Below, piece by piece: positions 20,176 to 31,376 of a stretch of DNA of 64,000 nt. A program made the translations under genes and the position numbers. The notes below the pieces were generated by a model. It was not told the DNA's origin. It searched no databases and saw only the letters and a program-made list of their open reading frames with translations. The DNA lies in contig NC_063070.1 in NCBI RefSeq assembly GCF_022605165.1, forward strand, positions 744,001-808,000, in the 5' to 3' direction. This DNA comes from Purpureocillium takamizusanense (lineage: Eukaryota > Ascomycota > Sordariomycetes > Hypocreales > Ophiocordycipitaceae). How positions within the stretch are numbered: position 1 is the first letter of the stretch; every line of letters starts with the position of its first letter.

Positions 20176-22622
20176 ATGGCGGAAGCTGTGCAGCTGCATC
20201 GTCTTTCAGTAAGTCCGTCCGTATCTGACCGCCTTGTCCGAAGCTGGCGTCGTCGTCACGACCTTCATTCAACCCCTGCTGACAACGAGATGGATGGTAT
20301 GTATAGTGCACCCGGTGTAAAGAACGCAAGGTACTATATATCTCTGATGTGTCCAGACAAAACAAACCCCTGTCTCGCGTATGCATGCATGCCCGGTGTT
20401 TCGGCTCGGCAAGGCTAATTCATCTTGGTCACACCGCTGTCATCTCTGCAGGTCCGCTGCAACCGCGTCCTGCCTCGATGCGAACGCTGCATCACTCACG
20501 ATGCCGAGTGCGTATTCCCCGAGCGGGCCAAGCGGCGGCCCCAACGGCCCCCTCCGGAGCACCATCACCCCACGTAAGTTTTGTCCGTCCGAGGCCGGAA
20601 CTCGCTTCATGTTTCCGACCCTGTCTGTCGCCCTCTTCCGCCCTTCCGACGATCGCGTAAAAGCTTATGGTGGTGGTGGCGCGACTGCAGGTCTCACCCC
20701 GCGGGCGATGAATCGACGCCGGCACTCAACACCATCCTTGACCGGCTCCACCGGCTTGAGCAGCAGAGCCTCATCTCGCCGCCGTATACCGTCAGAGACG
20801 CTGCTCATCACGCCGTGTTTCGTCCGTCGGCGTCGTCTTCGCCGGCGCTCGCGACGCCTTATCCGAGTGGTGGTGGTGGTGGTGCTCTCACGGAGCTGTC
20901 GCCCGTGTCCGTGTCCGTGTCCGTGTCTCCGCATGGCGGCGCCGGCCTGCAGCCGTCCGAGGTTGATTCCACGGCGACGCTCAAGCATGCCATTGACCAA
21001 GTCCAAAAGCTGAAACTCGAGGACTATGCTCGGTCGGTCATCACCGACAAGGTTGAGATTCCTAGGAACCTCGCCAAAGCATGGATAGAGAGTTTGTTTG
21101 CCCACCTCGCCTTTATGTTTTGTCTGGTCCTCGCGGCCATTGATGAATGGGCCGCTAACAGCACGGTCCCTCGATAGACTATTTCACGCACATGGCAACC
21201 GACATGTTTCTGAGCCTTGTCAACCGACGGCTGATTGAACTGATCCCCGACATACTAGACCTGCCGCATGTTCACCTCGACTTCTCGATCCAAGTGCTGT
21301 ACTACGCCATTCTCTTCCACGGAGCGACACTCAACGTCAGCAGCACAGATCAGACATGGGGGTTCGACTACCCCAAGTCCTGCTTTCTGGGGGCCCTTCG
21401 GGCTCTTCCACACTGGAAGAGGGAGGCTACGGGATCGGCGACGGACTTTGTTGCCGGTATCCTCATGGTGCGTTTTATATCGTCGTCAACCCCCACGAGC
21501 GGGCTTGGCCCATCACCCTCTTCTTGAAGCGAGGCTTACCCTGCCGCCAGACACGCGTAGCCGCCGAGTGCTTCGACTATGACCTCGCTTGGAAGATGCA
21601 CCAGCTCGCGAGCGAGTTTGCCCGGGCGCTGAACCTGCACAACCTCGACGGCGGCGACTACGCGGGCATCAACGACAGCGGACGGTCGGACGACGACCGC
21701 AGGGGGTTCTGGCAGCTCATCCAGGTCGACCTGTACATCCGCCTCCTCATGGACAAACCGCCCGTCATCACCAACGACGCGTGGAACGTCAACTTGCCGT
21801 GGCTGGACAACTCGCAGGCCCCGCCGGAAGGCTTCCAGGCCATCGCCTTCCTCATCTTGTCGCGCATCACCATGATACTGATGCGCTTTTTCGCACTCAT
21901 CGACGACACGGCGCGGCGGACGAAAAGTGAGCTGCGCCGGGAGACGGAGAGCTTGTGCGAGGAGATTGAGCAGTTGTATGTTGATTGGCAAGCGGTATGT
22001 ATGATGACGATGATGAGACATATCCAGTGACTGGCTGGCGACTTGTCGCCCCGAGGACCAACAAGAAAACTGACAACTTTCGCAGCACGACTTTTCTACC
22101 TCGACCTCGGAGAAGGAGGACGACACGTGGGTCGTCGCCGACTGCCTCATCACCGGATACACGTGCATCATCTTCATGCTCCGCAAGGTCGACGTCCTGG
22201 GCACCGATTCCACCACCACCACCATCGGCCGCGACGCCGACCTGCCGTCGCACCCGGTGGTGCTGGTGGCGGCGCGGCACATCATCCGCGTCGCGAACCA
22301 CATCCTGGCCACGTACTCGAACCCGGAGACGCTGTCGGCGGTGCTCGGCGCGTACGGCGCGTACATTCCCGCGGCGTGCCTGTACCGCGAGGTGCTGCGG
22401 GCCGAGCTGGACGCGCCGTCGTCGTCGTCGCGGGCGCACAACCACCGCCACCACCACCATGACCACCACCATGACCACGCCCACGACATGGAGGCGCTGG
22501 ACAGGTTCTCGTCGCTCGTGTGCTCCATCTCGCGGGGCAGGAGGGAGCTGTATCCCATTGTGAGGGCGATGAACACGCTGAACGCGGACGTGAAGAAGAA
22601 GTGCGAGGAGGCGAGGGCTTGA
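20176..22622 (+). CDS. Zn2Cys6 fungal transcription factor
   Basis: A nuclear DNA-binding regulator with an N-terminal Zn2Cys6 binuclear cluster. Seven exons give 616 residues: 20176-20208, 20307-20330, 20452-20573, 20691-21091, 21178-21467, 21551-21994 and 22086-22622. The cluster is assembled only by splicing: exon 1 codes MAEAVQLHRLS, a 24-base exon codes CTRCKERK, and exon 3 supplies VRCNRVLPRCERC and the last cysteine. This gives Cys12, 15, 22, 29, 32 and 39 in perfect CX2CX6CX6CX2CX6C spacing. The middle region (roughly residues 195-430), with YFTHMATDMFLSLVNRR, resembles the alpha-helical fungal transcription factor domain. Low-complexity parts are a Gly/Ser-Val repeat near residue 125 and a His-rich run of about 17 residues near 556-573. 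Its divergent position next to the PDR transporter suggests control of that gene, an inference. Target and inducer are unknown. Confidence 0.88.
22435..22487 (+). repeat. In-frame CAC/GAC repeat coding a His-rich run
   Basis: Within the last exon of the Zn2Cys6 gene, repeated CAC, CAT and GAC codons produce HNHRHHHHDHHHDHAHD. It keeps the frame. It may be a slippage product without function or a metal-binding tract. Confidence 0.7.
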
Positions 22623-24880
22623 TGTGACGGGTATCGGTGTACGACAGACATCCCTCGGGTGTAATGTAGTGAATTGCCTAATGATAGAGGGCGTCTGGGG
22701 GTGATAGAGGGCGTATGAAGGCGTCACACTGGTAATGATACATATGCGAATTATTCATTGTTGCATGTCAACTTGTCTCGAAAAGTACACAAGAGAACGA
22801 CATTAAGTTCCCATCTTCAAGTCCGCACTCTGTCACAGAGGCAGCGAGAGCTCACGATGCGGCCAGTTTAATCATTGAGGCTCTCCTCGGCCTTTACAGA
22901 TGGAATATTAATTGATCAATAAGGATATGCAAAGGGTACGTGTGTGCATGGCAGGGAGAGATGAAAATTGAACTTTCTAGAACAATCTTCACACGCAACC
23001 ACGATATTTCACATTGAGATCTGCTCGCTCAATCAGGCAATTGCCGATCTTCCCTCATTCAACAAACCCTCTGGGTGGCTGTGCGTGCGACCAGAGCCCG
23101 ATGGCGCCGGCTGAGCCGGGATGATGTCGCACGCACAGCCACGTTCGCCGAGGCACTGGATTTGTAGCTTGATCATCTATTTCGTACGTATCGTCTTACT
23201 CTTCCCGTGACGGCCGCCTTTTCACCTCTATCTCTCTCTCTCTTGCGATTTGACAATTTTCGCGTACTTGACGTGCGCCCGTCTCCCAGTCTTTCAGCAT
23301 CATCAAATGCCCGCGCTGTCGCAACCCCCGTCCGGTGACACGCCGGCGGTGGCGGCGGCGGACGCCCGGAGCGTATCCGATTCCCACATAACTCAGGAGC
23401 CGGTACGTCATGGTTCTCGCAGCGTCGCGCGTCCGCCCCGCCGCCCCGGGCGGGGTGATAGATTCTGGCGGCGGCGGCGGCGGGGGGGGGGGAACGGTTT
23501 GAGCCACGGCAGCGCAGCGGAAGGCCCAGTGCAGCGCACATCAGCTAACAAAGGCCCACGTTATTAACCCATCCAGCTCCCCGCTCAACCGATGGAGGCG
23601 AGTCCAAAGCTTCGGGGCGGCGGTGGTGGTGGTGAGGGAGATGTAAGTCATCAACCAACGGGGCCTGACCCCGTCGTCTAGTAGCCCAAGGCGTCGCGAG
23701 GAGCTGAGCTGAAAGGTAATTATCTCTAATCTCTATCTGTCTAGGGTCCACACCGCGAGAACGTCTGCGGGCTTGTTCTGGACTTTTGTCGCGTCGAATC
23801 CATCAGGTGCTGCTAGGCGGGGGTTGATGGTGGACGCTGGCTGGTGAGGGTCGACGTCGGGAAGAAGTGCCTTATATTATTACGACGAGTCGACAGCCAG
23901 CTTCGAAGCGAAAGCGGTGGACGGGCGCGTTTACGAGGTCAAAGAAAGGATCTCCGCAGGATGAGGATGGGGGTATCTGATGGAAGGAACGGCTAGAGTT
24001 GTGGTTGTAAGCGCTCTAATTTTATGGCACGCAACATGAGCACGGCGAGACTAGATATAAGAGCACACAAGAGATCAGACACCAGATCGGTGCTCGGGCG
24101 CTTGGGAGCTCAGCTCCATGTCCTCGCTGCTGTACTCAACTTGACAAGACAACTGCCACTCCAGTCTATGCAGCCCCCCTCCCAGTACAAAATATACACT
24201 CGCCAGTCGATTCGCGTCATCACGGTCAACGTCAGGTCCAGACTTCGCACGGGCACCTAAGGTCGCTCTACAGGACCAGCAGCACAACCTTCAAAGGTGG
24301 CAGTGCACGCCAGCGTGGACGGACTTTGACCCTTTGGGAGCTTGCTTGCTTTCCCCTTGCCTATTTACCGCACGCACACCCCTCCCCTCGGGGGGCGGGG
24401 ATCGGCTACACGGCAACAGCTGCCAGGAACTGGGTCCATCTCTGACACACTAAATCGGCATCCAACTTCCGGGCTCAGCCAACGACCGGTCGTCGTCTCT
24501 CTCTGTCGTGATGTGGTCGTGAAAAGCTGCCCCTCCATTCTCTCCATTTCTCGTGCTTCCAGCGCTGGGTGTCACCCTCAGCTGCCAGCAACAGGATAGG
24601 GGGGGGGAGGGGGGGTCGATCTTGTGGTGGACCGGGGACTGACGCACGCAATGGAGCAGCAGCGCCTTGTCGAGAGACGCAGAAACGCGTGTGCGAGTGC
24701 AGGGGATGATGTCTGGTGGCTTGCAGACACCGGACCGCATTCACACATGACGCACGCCTCATCAGCGTCGCGACGCGACGCAACAGTGACGGACAAGACG
24801 GGAGTCGTCAATTTTGCCCTTCTATGAAGCTTTTCTAGCGATCCTAGCATCGGGAGAGTCCTCATTCACGCCCCATTCCT
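22623..24880. other. Intergenic stretch without supported gene
   Basis: These 2.26 kb separate the regulator from the CipC-like gene (both 3' ends face it). The stretch has a GGC repeat running into eleven G at 23467-23492, G-rich runs at 24600-24617, and a TC run at 23229-23243. Open frames here (up to about 122 codons) are low-complexity and unsupported. Confidence 0.45.
23467..23492 (+). repeat. GGC microsatellite joined to a G homopolymer
   Basis: Five to six GGC units are followed by eleven consecutive G. It could form a G-quadruplex and is a likely site of length variation or assembly error. Confidence 0.8.
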
Positions 24881-25369
24881 TCACCAACGACCCTCCTGGG
24901 ACAGCTGCTCTTCGGCCTGCCGCTGGGCGTGGCGCTTGGCCTCCTCGCGGTCAATGAAGTCGAGGCCCTTGGTCTCGACCTCACGATCGACAAAGGCGCC
25001 GATGACGCCCGCGAGGATCTCCTTGGCCGTGGCGTGCTCGTCGGGGTGGCCTGGTCGAAAGAAGTCTTCTCGTCAGCAACCAGTAGCTTTCTTTGAGGTG
25101 TTGTTCGGGGGCATGGATGCTGGACACCGGGCTTGAAAAGGAGGACTGACCGTTGCGAGCGACGTGATCTTCGTATGCCTTGGCCGCCTCAAAGGCAGCG
25201 GCGCCGCCGATGAGTTCGTGCGACCACTTGGCCTCGTGGGGTCGGTTGACGACCTGGTCGTAGGCCTGCGCCTGATCGGAGTCGTCTGGGGTTCCCGTGT
25301 CAGTCCGTCAGTCCGTCAGGTCTTGGGAGGGTAGGGTTGGCAGCTTGGCGTACTGTCGAACCAGCCCAT
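24881..25369 (-). CDS. CipC-like / DUF3759 small protein
   Basis: A small soluble protein of the fungal CipC-like (DUF3759) family, first described in Aspergillus nidulans as raised by concanamycin A and later as abundant in some hyphal growth states; the biochemical role is unknown. Three exons from high to low coordinate, 25369-25354 (only 16 bases), 25285-25151 and 25050-24881, give 106 residues, the usual size. Family blocks are MGWFD at the start, KWSHELIGGAAAFEAAKAYEDH in the middle, and AKEILAGVIGAFVDREVETKGLDFIDREEAKRHA near the end. The first exon ends after one base of codon 6, and the introns 25286-25353 and 25051-25150 have GTACGC and GTCAGT donors. The C-terminus is helical and charged. 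The gene stands alone between two long intergenic stretches. Confidence 0.9.
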
Positions 25370-26950
25370 TGCGATGTGTGTCAGAAGGTGGATATATTCG
25401 AGTCGATGAAGGGGTCTGGCTGACCTCAACTCTGGGGAGGGGGGCTCCAAGATATATATACGCGTCAGTTCATATGAGCACGCCCAGGAAATAGGCCTGC
25501 CAGGGGAGGGGAGGCTGCAGCAGAAGCCAGACATCCCCTCTCTCACGTATCGTATTGCCGCAGGCGAGGCCAATGAGACGGCGCGCCCGGTGCCTGGGTT
25601 GGGCGTTCCATGGGTCAAGGAATCACCGCAAGTCCATCGCGTCACAGTAGTCAAGCGAGGAGTACCTGAGGGCCAGAGGAGGACCTAAAGGCAAGCCTCG
25701 GCAGCTCTGGCCGAAGCTTCATGCGAATTCAGGGTCCCAACCTCTAACTTGCAGGAGTTGGGGTGTCCGGTGTGATACGTCGACCCCTCAACCCGGCGCT
25801 GATTCCCACCCCTTCCTCGACGCTCTCAATGGAGAGAGTAGCTGAAGCACCATGGGTGCATTTGGTCGTCTTGCTGCCCTCTATTGTATAGTATGAGCGT
25901 GGCCATGACTCGAGACTGGGGGGCTGAAGCTCTGGGGCTGGTCCCGCAGTTGATTCGAGGAGTCCCGTCAGACCTCATCGACTGAACTGCGCAATGCCCT
26001 TGAGTTGCATCTGCCCTTGCCGAAGGCGTAATGTGCTGCTGCTGAGCGGCTAAGGGAATCTCGGGTACTCCCGCGTGGGCATGCCGCGGGGGCTAGGGGT
26101 TCGGGCGGCATTCATCCTTTTTTTTTGTCGCCCGCCTCCGTCGCGAGTGGCGTGCGGTCTACGATATGAGACCAGAGCCTGCGATGCCATTCCTGGAAAG
26201 CGGGCGTGCGTCGGGGCAGTCGGACTACATTGTTCGCCGTCGGCGCCAGTTGTTGGATGTTGTCATTGTAGATGGGGAAGTGCATTTGTCTTTTTGTCTT
26301 CAGCAAAGACTGACCCCAGCTTTACTGGCCATTCAATTAACTTACCGATGGGGGCACTTACGGGTGGAAAAGGCATCTGCGTGCCGTGCTTCCGTACTTG
26401 GGACCAGACAGTTGTGTGCAAAAAGACGTGAGCTTGCTAATGGCTCAGCTCCCCCAGCAGTTGAGCGACGTCTCTAACAATTAACCACAAACATTACCGA
26501 CGCGATGTAAGCCACTCATTAGTTGGTGCTCTCGTGAGGCAGCTTTTGATCGGTCACCGGCTGGGAGGTCAATCGTCATTGTGCTCCGAGACTCTGGCAG
26601 GCGAGTTCTGCAGACTCTCTCCTTCCCTTGCGCATCGTCTTGACGTAGTACACACCAACATATTCCACAGGCAGCAGCAAGCAAGCACGCACGCACACGC
26701 TCAAATGCCCGTTGACAGGACAGGCACCCATTTCATCTAAAAAGCCCCCACTCTTTTGGGGGCGCGCGCGCGGCTGGAGAGACGCGAGAATAAGACTCTT
26801 TACAGGGGTGTCCAAACTCTGCGCTGTGCTCGATCAGTGCTTGAGGCTCAACTTGCTCCGAATTGTTCCTGAAGGCGACATTTTGATTCGAAAAAAACTG
26901 ATTTACTGCTGTCAGCCTTTTTCGTGTATTCATTCGTCTTTTCGTTCGCA
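25370..26950. other. Intergenic region with divergent promoters
   Basis: The CipC-like gene and the BTB gene start on opposite sides of these 1.58 kb. A TATATATA element near 25452-25460 lies about 85 bases upstream of the CipC-like ATG on the minus strand and may be its TATA box. A short T run is at 26118-26126, and a GC-alternating run (gcgcgcgcg) at 26761-26770. No gene is supported. Confidence 0.45.
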
Positions 26951-28179
26951 ATGAAGCCGCAAGGAGCCGGCGCGGCGGCGACGCTGCCTCCGTCGTGAGT
27001 TTTGTCCTGCAAGCTGCCGAGCATCATGATGGTAACTGCTGATCGACGTTTCTTACCTCGCTCAAGGCCGTATGCGAGCCGCGTGATCAGCCTTGCTTTC
27101 GATGGCACGACGTTGAGGATTCATGAGCAATTTCTAGCAAAAGAGCCGTGGCTCGTGAAGAAATTGACAGACGAGGACCAACAACAAGCGTCCCGCTCCC
27201 GCAAGTCCCCCGAGCTGAACCTCAAGCACATTTCCCACCACGTCGGCCATGTGCTCGTGCACTACCTCGTCACGGGGAGCTACGACTGCCTCAAGGCCGA
27301 GGGCGTGTCGCCGGACGAGTCCACGGCCCAGGACTTCACCACGGCTCTGCGCGTCTACGCCGTCTGCCGGCAGCACGACATGAAGTCGCTGCGAGACCTC
27401 GCCAAGAACGAGATCAAGTGGCTGGGCGGCAAGATCACCATCCCGCGCATGGTCGATGCCATAGAGGAGGGGTACCCGGCCGTGCCCCCCGAGGACGAGT
27501 GGTTCCCCGAGTACCTGCGCTCGCAGATGGAGGCGTTCCACGACGGCCTGACCATGGCCGGCGCGGCGGATGCCCTCGAGGAGATCGGGCAGCCTCTCAC
27601 GGTGAGCAAGATGCTGCTGAGCAGCATCGCGGAGAACTTTGTGTACTGCAACCAAGCCAAGGGCGCGTCGCCCCCCATCCAGGAGAGGACGACGCGGGAA
27701 TGGGCGGACGAGGTGAATCTCGCCTCGGACCTCGCCGTCCAGCAATCTGACGCTTCGACGTACAAGAAGCAGCCGCGCAAGGCATCATCACCAGGGCCTA
27801 CCACGGGATCTGCGGTGGCTGCGACGCCGGCCTCTGAAAGTGGTGAGTACCTAGCAAGCACCTGACACGCTGCCCGCCTGCGTGTAGAGGGTCCCCTTTG
27901 TTGACTTGACGGACTGCAGTGCCGCCGGAAGACAACGACACGACTCTTGCCCCGGCTGTTTCGGACATGCACATTTCTGACTTGTCCGCTTCGCGTTGGG
28001 CGACTCCTCCTCCTGTTGCTTATGTAGACGGAGGAGGCGATCCTGCTAAAATAGGCCCGTCAAAGAAATCAGGCAAGAGAAAGCAACGAGCGAAGAAGAA
28101 GAAGGCGACGGCGAAGTTGCGCAACGAGGAGAACGCAGGCGCCACCTTGAACGAAGCCGGGCCAGCGATTGACGGTTGA
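26951..28179 (+). CDS. BTB/POZ-like domain protein with basic C-terminus
   Basis: Three exons, 26951-26994, 27067-27842 and 27920-28179, give 359 residues. The N-terminal 120 residues resemble fungal BTB/POZ domains: VISLAFDGTTLRIHEQFLAK followed by a helical region with HHVGHVLVHYLVTGSYDCL and a later TALRVYAVCRQHDMKSLRDLAK helix, as in the many small fungal BTB proteins. BTB domains pair proteins and often recruit targets to Cullin-3 ubiquitin ligases; no partner domain such as kelch or MATH is present. The tail from about residue 320 is lysine/arginine rich (SGKRKQRAKKKKATAKLR), which looks like a nuclear localisation signal. Intron 1 (26995-27066) lies right after the first 14 codons and uses GTGAGT. 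The exact function is unknown. Confidence 0.75.
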
Positions 28180-28341
28180 CCTTTTTAGTTGATGCAAAAC
28201 AAAATCATGGGGTCGAGGCACATATGCGTCGGATTGTTCGAGAGCGCATGAAAGTTGGGGAATATGCCTTTTTCAGAGTTTCATGGCACGGCGAAAGAAG
28301 CGTTTTGTTGTTTTCTGCGCTATATGTACAGTATAGCCTCG

Positions 28342-29169
28342 TCACAAATGCCACCCAAACAGCAACCAGCATCGTCTCTTGAAAAGCAGCCCTTTTGTCA
28401 TCACCTTCCAGAGCGACAGGAAGCAAGCGACGGCGCCGGCCAGAAACGGGATGAGCTGGGCAACGCTGTCGATCCTGTCGGCACCGACGGCGCCGACCCT
28501 GTTTTGCGTAATCAGGTACTCAACGACGGTGATGGACAGCGCGATGAGTCCCATGGAAGCTGCCACGAGCGACAACTCCACCTGCGGATACCACTTGCCC
28601 TGGCGCGCGAAGCCCTGCCGGAAGCCGCTACGGAACCGGCGTCTAGCGGCGTGTATGCTAAAGGCCGCGAGGCCGAGGCACCCGACGAGCCCCATGACGG
28701 AGAGGGCCTTGCCGAGCGAGCGGAACCACCCGGTCACGGACGAGGGCCCGAAGAAGGCGACGGACCGGCCGGCGCAGCTCTCCATGGCGTCGACGCCGAC
28801 GAACCAGAACCAGACGCCGTACGCCGAAAAGGCCGTGTAGAAGAGGGTGCGCAGGATGCCGGACGCGTGGCCGAAGTGGCTGATGCCGTCGCCGGTGACG
28901 CTCGACAGGGAGCCGCACAGCAGGAACTGGGTGATGACGGACCCGGCGGCGACGGGGGAGGCTGTGACGGGGCGGGAGGACTCGGTGCAGAGGCCGAGAA
29001 AGATGGAGGCCTGGACGATGAGGTTGAGGAGGCGAAAGGCGGCCTCGTTGTCGGGGTCGAGGACGGTGGTGATGAGCGTGGCGATCCATTGCCCGTAGAC
29101 GCCGAGCCGCACGCCGAGGCCGTATAAGTCGGTGTTGCCGTCGAAGGCGCACTCGGGAGGGACGACCAT
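28342..29169 (-). CDS. Uncharacterised multi-pass membrane protein (paralogue A)
   Basis: A single-exon gene of 275 residues with about seven hydrophobic segments. I know no functional name for the family. The N-terminus has a short exposed part with CAFDGNTDLYGLGVRLGVY, then helices. A central block reads YGVWFWFVGVDAMESC followed by WFRSLGKALSV, and the end has SVAQLIPFLAG. The same blocks recur in the neighbouring divergent gene at 30264, so the two are paralogues. The frame stays open for 67 more codons upstream of the chosen ATG at 29169, but that part lacks the family start and looks like leader. The last residues (FKRRCWLLFGWHL) are short and hydrophilic to aromatic. It is probably in the plasma or an internal membrane. 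Role unknown. Confidence 0.75.
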   Translation of the reverse strand: MVVPPECAFDGNTDLYGLGVRLGVYGQWIATLITTVLDPDNEAAFRLLNLIVQASIFLGLCTESSRPVTASPVAAGSVITQFLLCGSLSSVTGDGISHFGHASGILRTLFYTAFSAYGVWFWFVGVDAMESCAGRSVAFFGPSSVTGWFRSLGKALSVMGLVGCLGLAAFSIHAARRRFRSGFRQGFARQGKWYPQVELSLVAASMGLIALSITVVEYLITQNRVGAVGADRIDSVAQLIPFLAGAVACFLSLWKVMTKGLLFKRRCWLLFGWHL

Positions 29170-30263
29170 GCTGATTGCTGAACAGCGGCTTGATTTGATT
29201 TTGGCGGATGGCGGGGGAAACAGAAAAGAGGACGGAGACGTGATGAAGCGGAGGAGCGTATAGTATACTACGCGTATGATTTCTCCGTCCCTGTTTTGAG
29301 AGGTCGTTTCAACGTCGGTTGCGGCCCGGTGTGTGTCACGACGCTGGGCCGCTTCACTACAGGTCAACAACGGGTGGGCGTTTTAGCACCAGGAGAAGGG
29401 TAAATAATAAGGTTCCGGGCGGGAATGGGGAAGGCTGCGGGAGCGCCCGTCTGGAGCCGATCGTGGCGCAGGGCGCGCGCAACTCAACAGGAGCCTCCCT
29501 CGCAGGCCGCTCTCACCGTGTTTTGCGTGCAGACTGCAGAGCATCCATCCATGGATGGGCGCGCGATGCGCGACAATAGTCGCTGTTCTGCAACACCATC
29601 GCGGAACCAACTGGAGGTGAGAGGGCAAGGTCCATGGCAGCCCAGACCACAACCCGGAACCAAACTATCGATTGAGTGCTAGACAGTGGTGAGAGCCTCT
29701 GACGATCCCCTGCTGTCCGGTTGCCCGGGCTGGGCTGAGCCGCACATCAGCTTTCAGCTCCGGGAGGGGGGGGGGAGGGGGGCGCCATCCAATGGCTGCT
29801 TTTCTTCAGAACCGCTGGCTGGCTCCCCGGGCGGCTGTGCCATGGCCCCCTGGAGCTTTTTCCTTTGGCGAGGCGACTACCACAGCCACGATGGTGGTCA
29901 CTGGTGTATGTGATGATATCGGGGCGGATTCGGCCTTCCCGCCGGCACTCGGGCCATCGACAAGAGCCGCGGCGGCGGTGCGGGCCGGATCGTTCAAAAC
30001 CACTATGGCAGCCCAGATTCGGACTTTATGTTCTATCGTATGATAACCAGCGGCGGCAGGCATTTGCTGTGTGTACGTCCGCTGTGCACCGCCGCAAAAG
30101 AGGCCTGTCCTGTCCACAAGAGGGCACGCCTCGCTCTCACTCTCCGCTCCCTCCCCGTCCCTGAGTTCGTGGGACCACACTTTCTTTCAAGACGAGATCC
30201 AGCACCCGGTCCGCCATTCTCCAACCCACGACAGGAACAAAGACGCACTCCTGGGCCGCCATC
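29170..30263. promoter_or_regulatory. Shared divergent promoter region of the paralogous membrane pair
   Basis: About 1.1 kb lies between the two start codons. It contains G-rich runs at 29765-29784. No ORF here is supported. Joint control of the two genes is possible from layout, not shown. Confidence 0.4.
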
Positions 30264-31376
30264 ATGTTCAACGAGACGGTCGCCAACCTCACGTGCCCCG
30301 TCGAGGGCAACGCGGACCTCTACGGGCTGGGCATCCGGATCGGCATCTACATCCAGATGCTGACGGTGCAGCTGTCGGGCGTGCTCAGCGACATGTACCC
30401 CTCGGTCGAGGACCACATCGGCCAGGGCACCATTGTCTTTGTCATGTCGGCGGCCATTGTGCTGGTGCGGCTGCTCAACGCGACCGTCAGCGGGCAGCAC
30501 GACGCGAACAACAACAACCTCTTGGACCGGCCGCTGCAGCCCGTCGAGGTGTTCCCCGTGCTGACGCTGCTGCTGCTCCAGATGCAGGTCTGCAGGGTGT
30601 CGCCGGCCAAGAGCAAGACGGTCATGCTCATCTGGATGGCCGAGCTCGTCGGCCTGACGGTGCTGTTCGGCTGGTTCTGGTGGCACGGCATGGACCTCCT
30701 CCCGCGGTCGTGCCCGGACGACAAGGCCTTCTTCTTCGCCAAGGTGAGCATCTGGAACTGGTTCCGCACCTTTAACAAGGTGGGTTCGGTGCTCGCGGCC
30801 GTGGGCACGGGGATTACCATTGTCATGTACGGCGGAGGTGAGTCCTACTTACTCCTGCGGTTACTGTACTTGTTCTTCTTCTTCTTCCACCCTCTGTGGG
30901 CGAGTCATTCGGGCGGCGCATGAACCTCGTCGAGACCTTGCATCGATGCACGGGCAGCTGACCCGAGCCGGCGTCTTGGTCCGCCCCTCTCAGTCGTGAT
31001 TGTCAGCGTATGCCGATCCGTCTTTCTGTTCTTCTTCGCGCGGCGGCAGCAGCAGCAGGGAAACGGGCCGTCGTCTTCGTCATCGCCGTCGGAGAAGACG
31101 GACGACGACAACAGCAACGGGCAACGAGACGCGTGGAACCCGCAGACGGCCTCGCTCGACGTCTTCGTCAACGTCAGCGCCATCGTCTACGTCGAGGTGT
31201 CGCTCCGGTGGAACGACATCCAGGGCGTGCACTCGCTCAACAGCCCCGGCCAGTTCATGCCCTTTGTCATCGCCCTGGGCCAGCTCTTGAGCGTCTTCTT
31301 CACGGCCTCCAAGGCCGTCATGCAGAAGGCCGCCGACGAGGACGACAACGCCTTTGACCGGGAAGACGGTGCGTAA
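30264..31376 (+). CDS. Uncharacterised multi-pass membrane protein (paralogue B)
   Basis: Two exons, 30264-30837 and 30994-31376, give 318 residues with about seven hydrophobic segments. It matches the divergent gene at 28342-29169 in three places: CPVEGNADLYGLGIRIGIY at the N-terminus, FGWFWWHGMDLLPRSC with a following NWFRTFNKVGSVL in the centre, and GQFMPFVIALG near the end. Between helices it has a hydrophilic loop rich in Gln, Ser and Asp (residues about 212-240). The 156-base intron uses GTGAGT and cctctcag. The stop follows a possible further donor (GTGCGT at 31367), so a short extra terminal exon cannot be excluded. Localisation is membrane; the transported or sensed substrate is unknown. 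Confidence 0.75.

Noticed and set aside
21536..22727. Two long minus-strand frames (371 and 276 codons)
   Set aside because: Opposite the Zn2Cys6 gene; His/Val/Arg-rich translation mirrors the codon pattern of the true gene.
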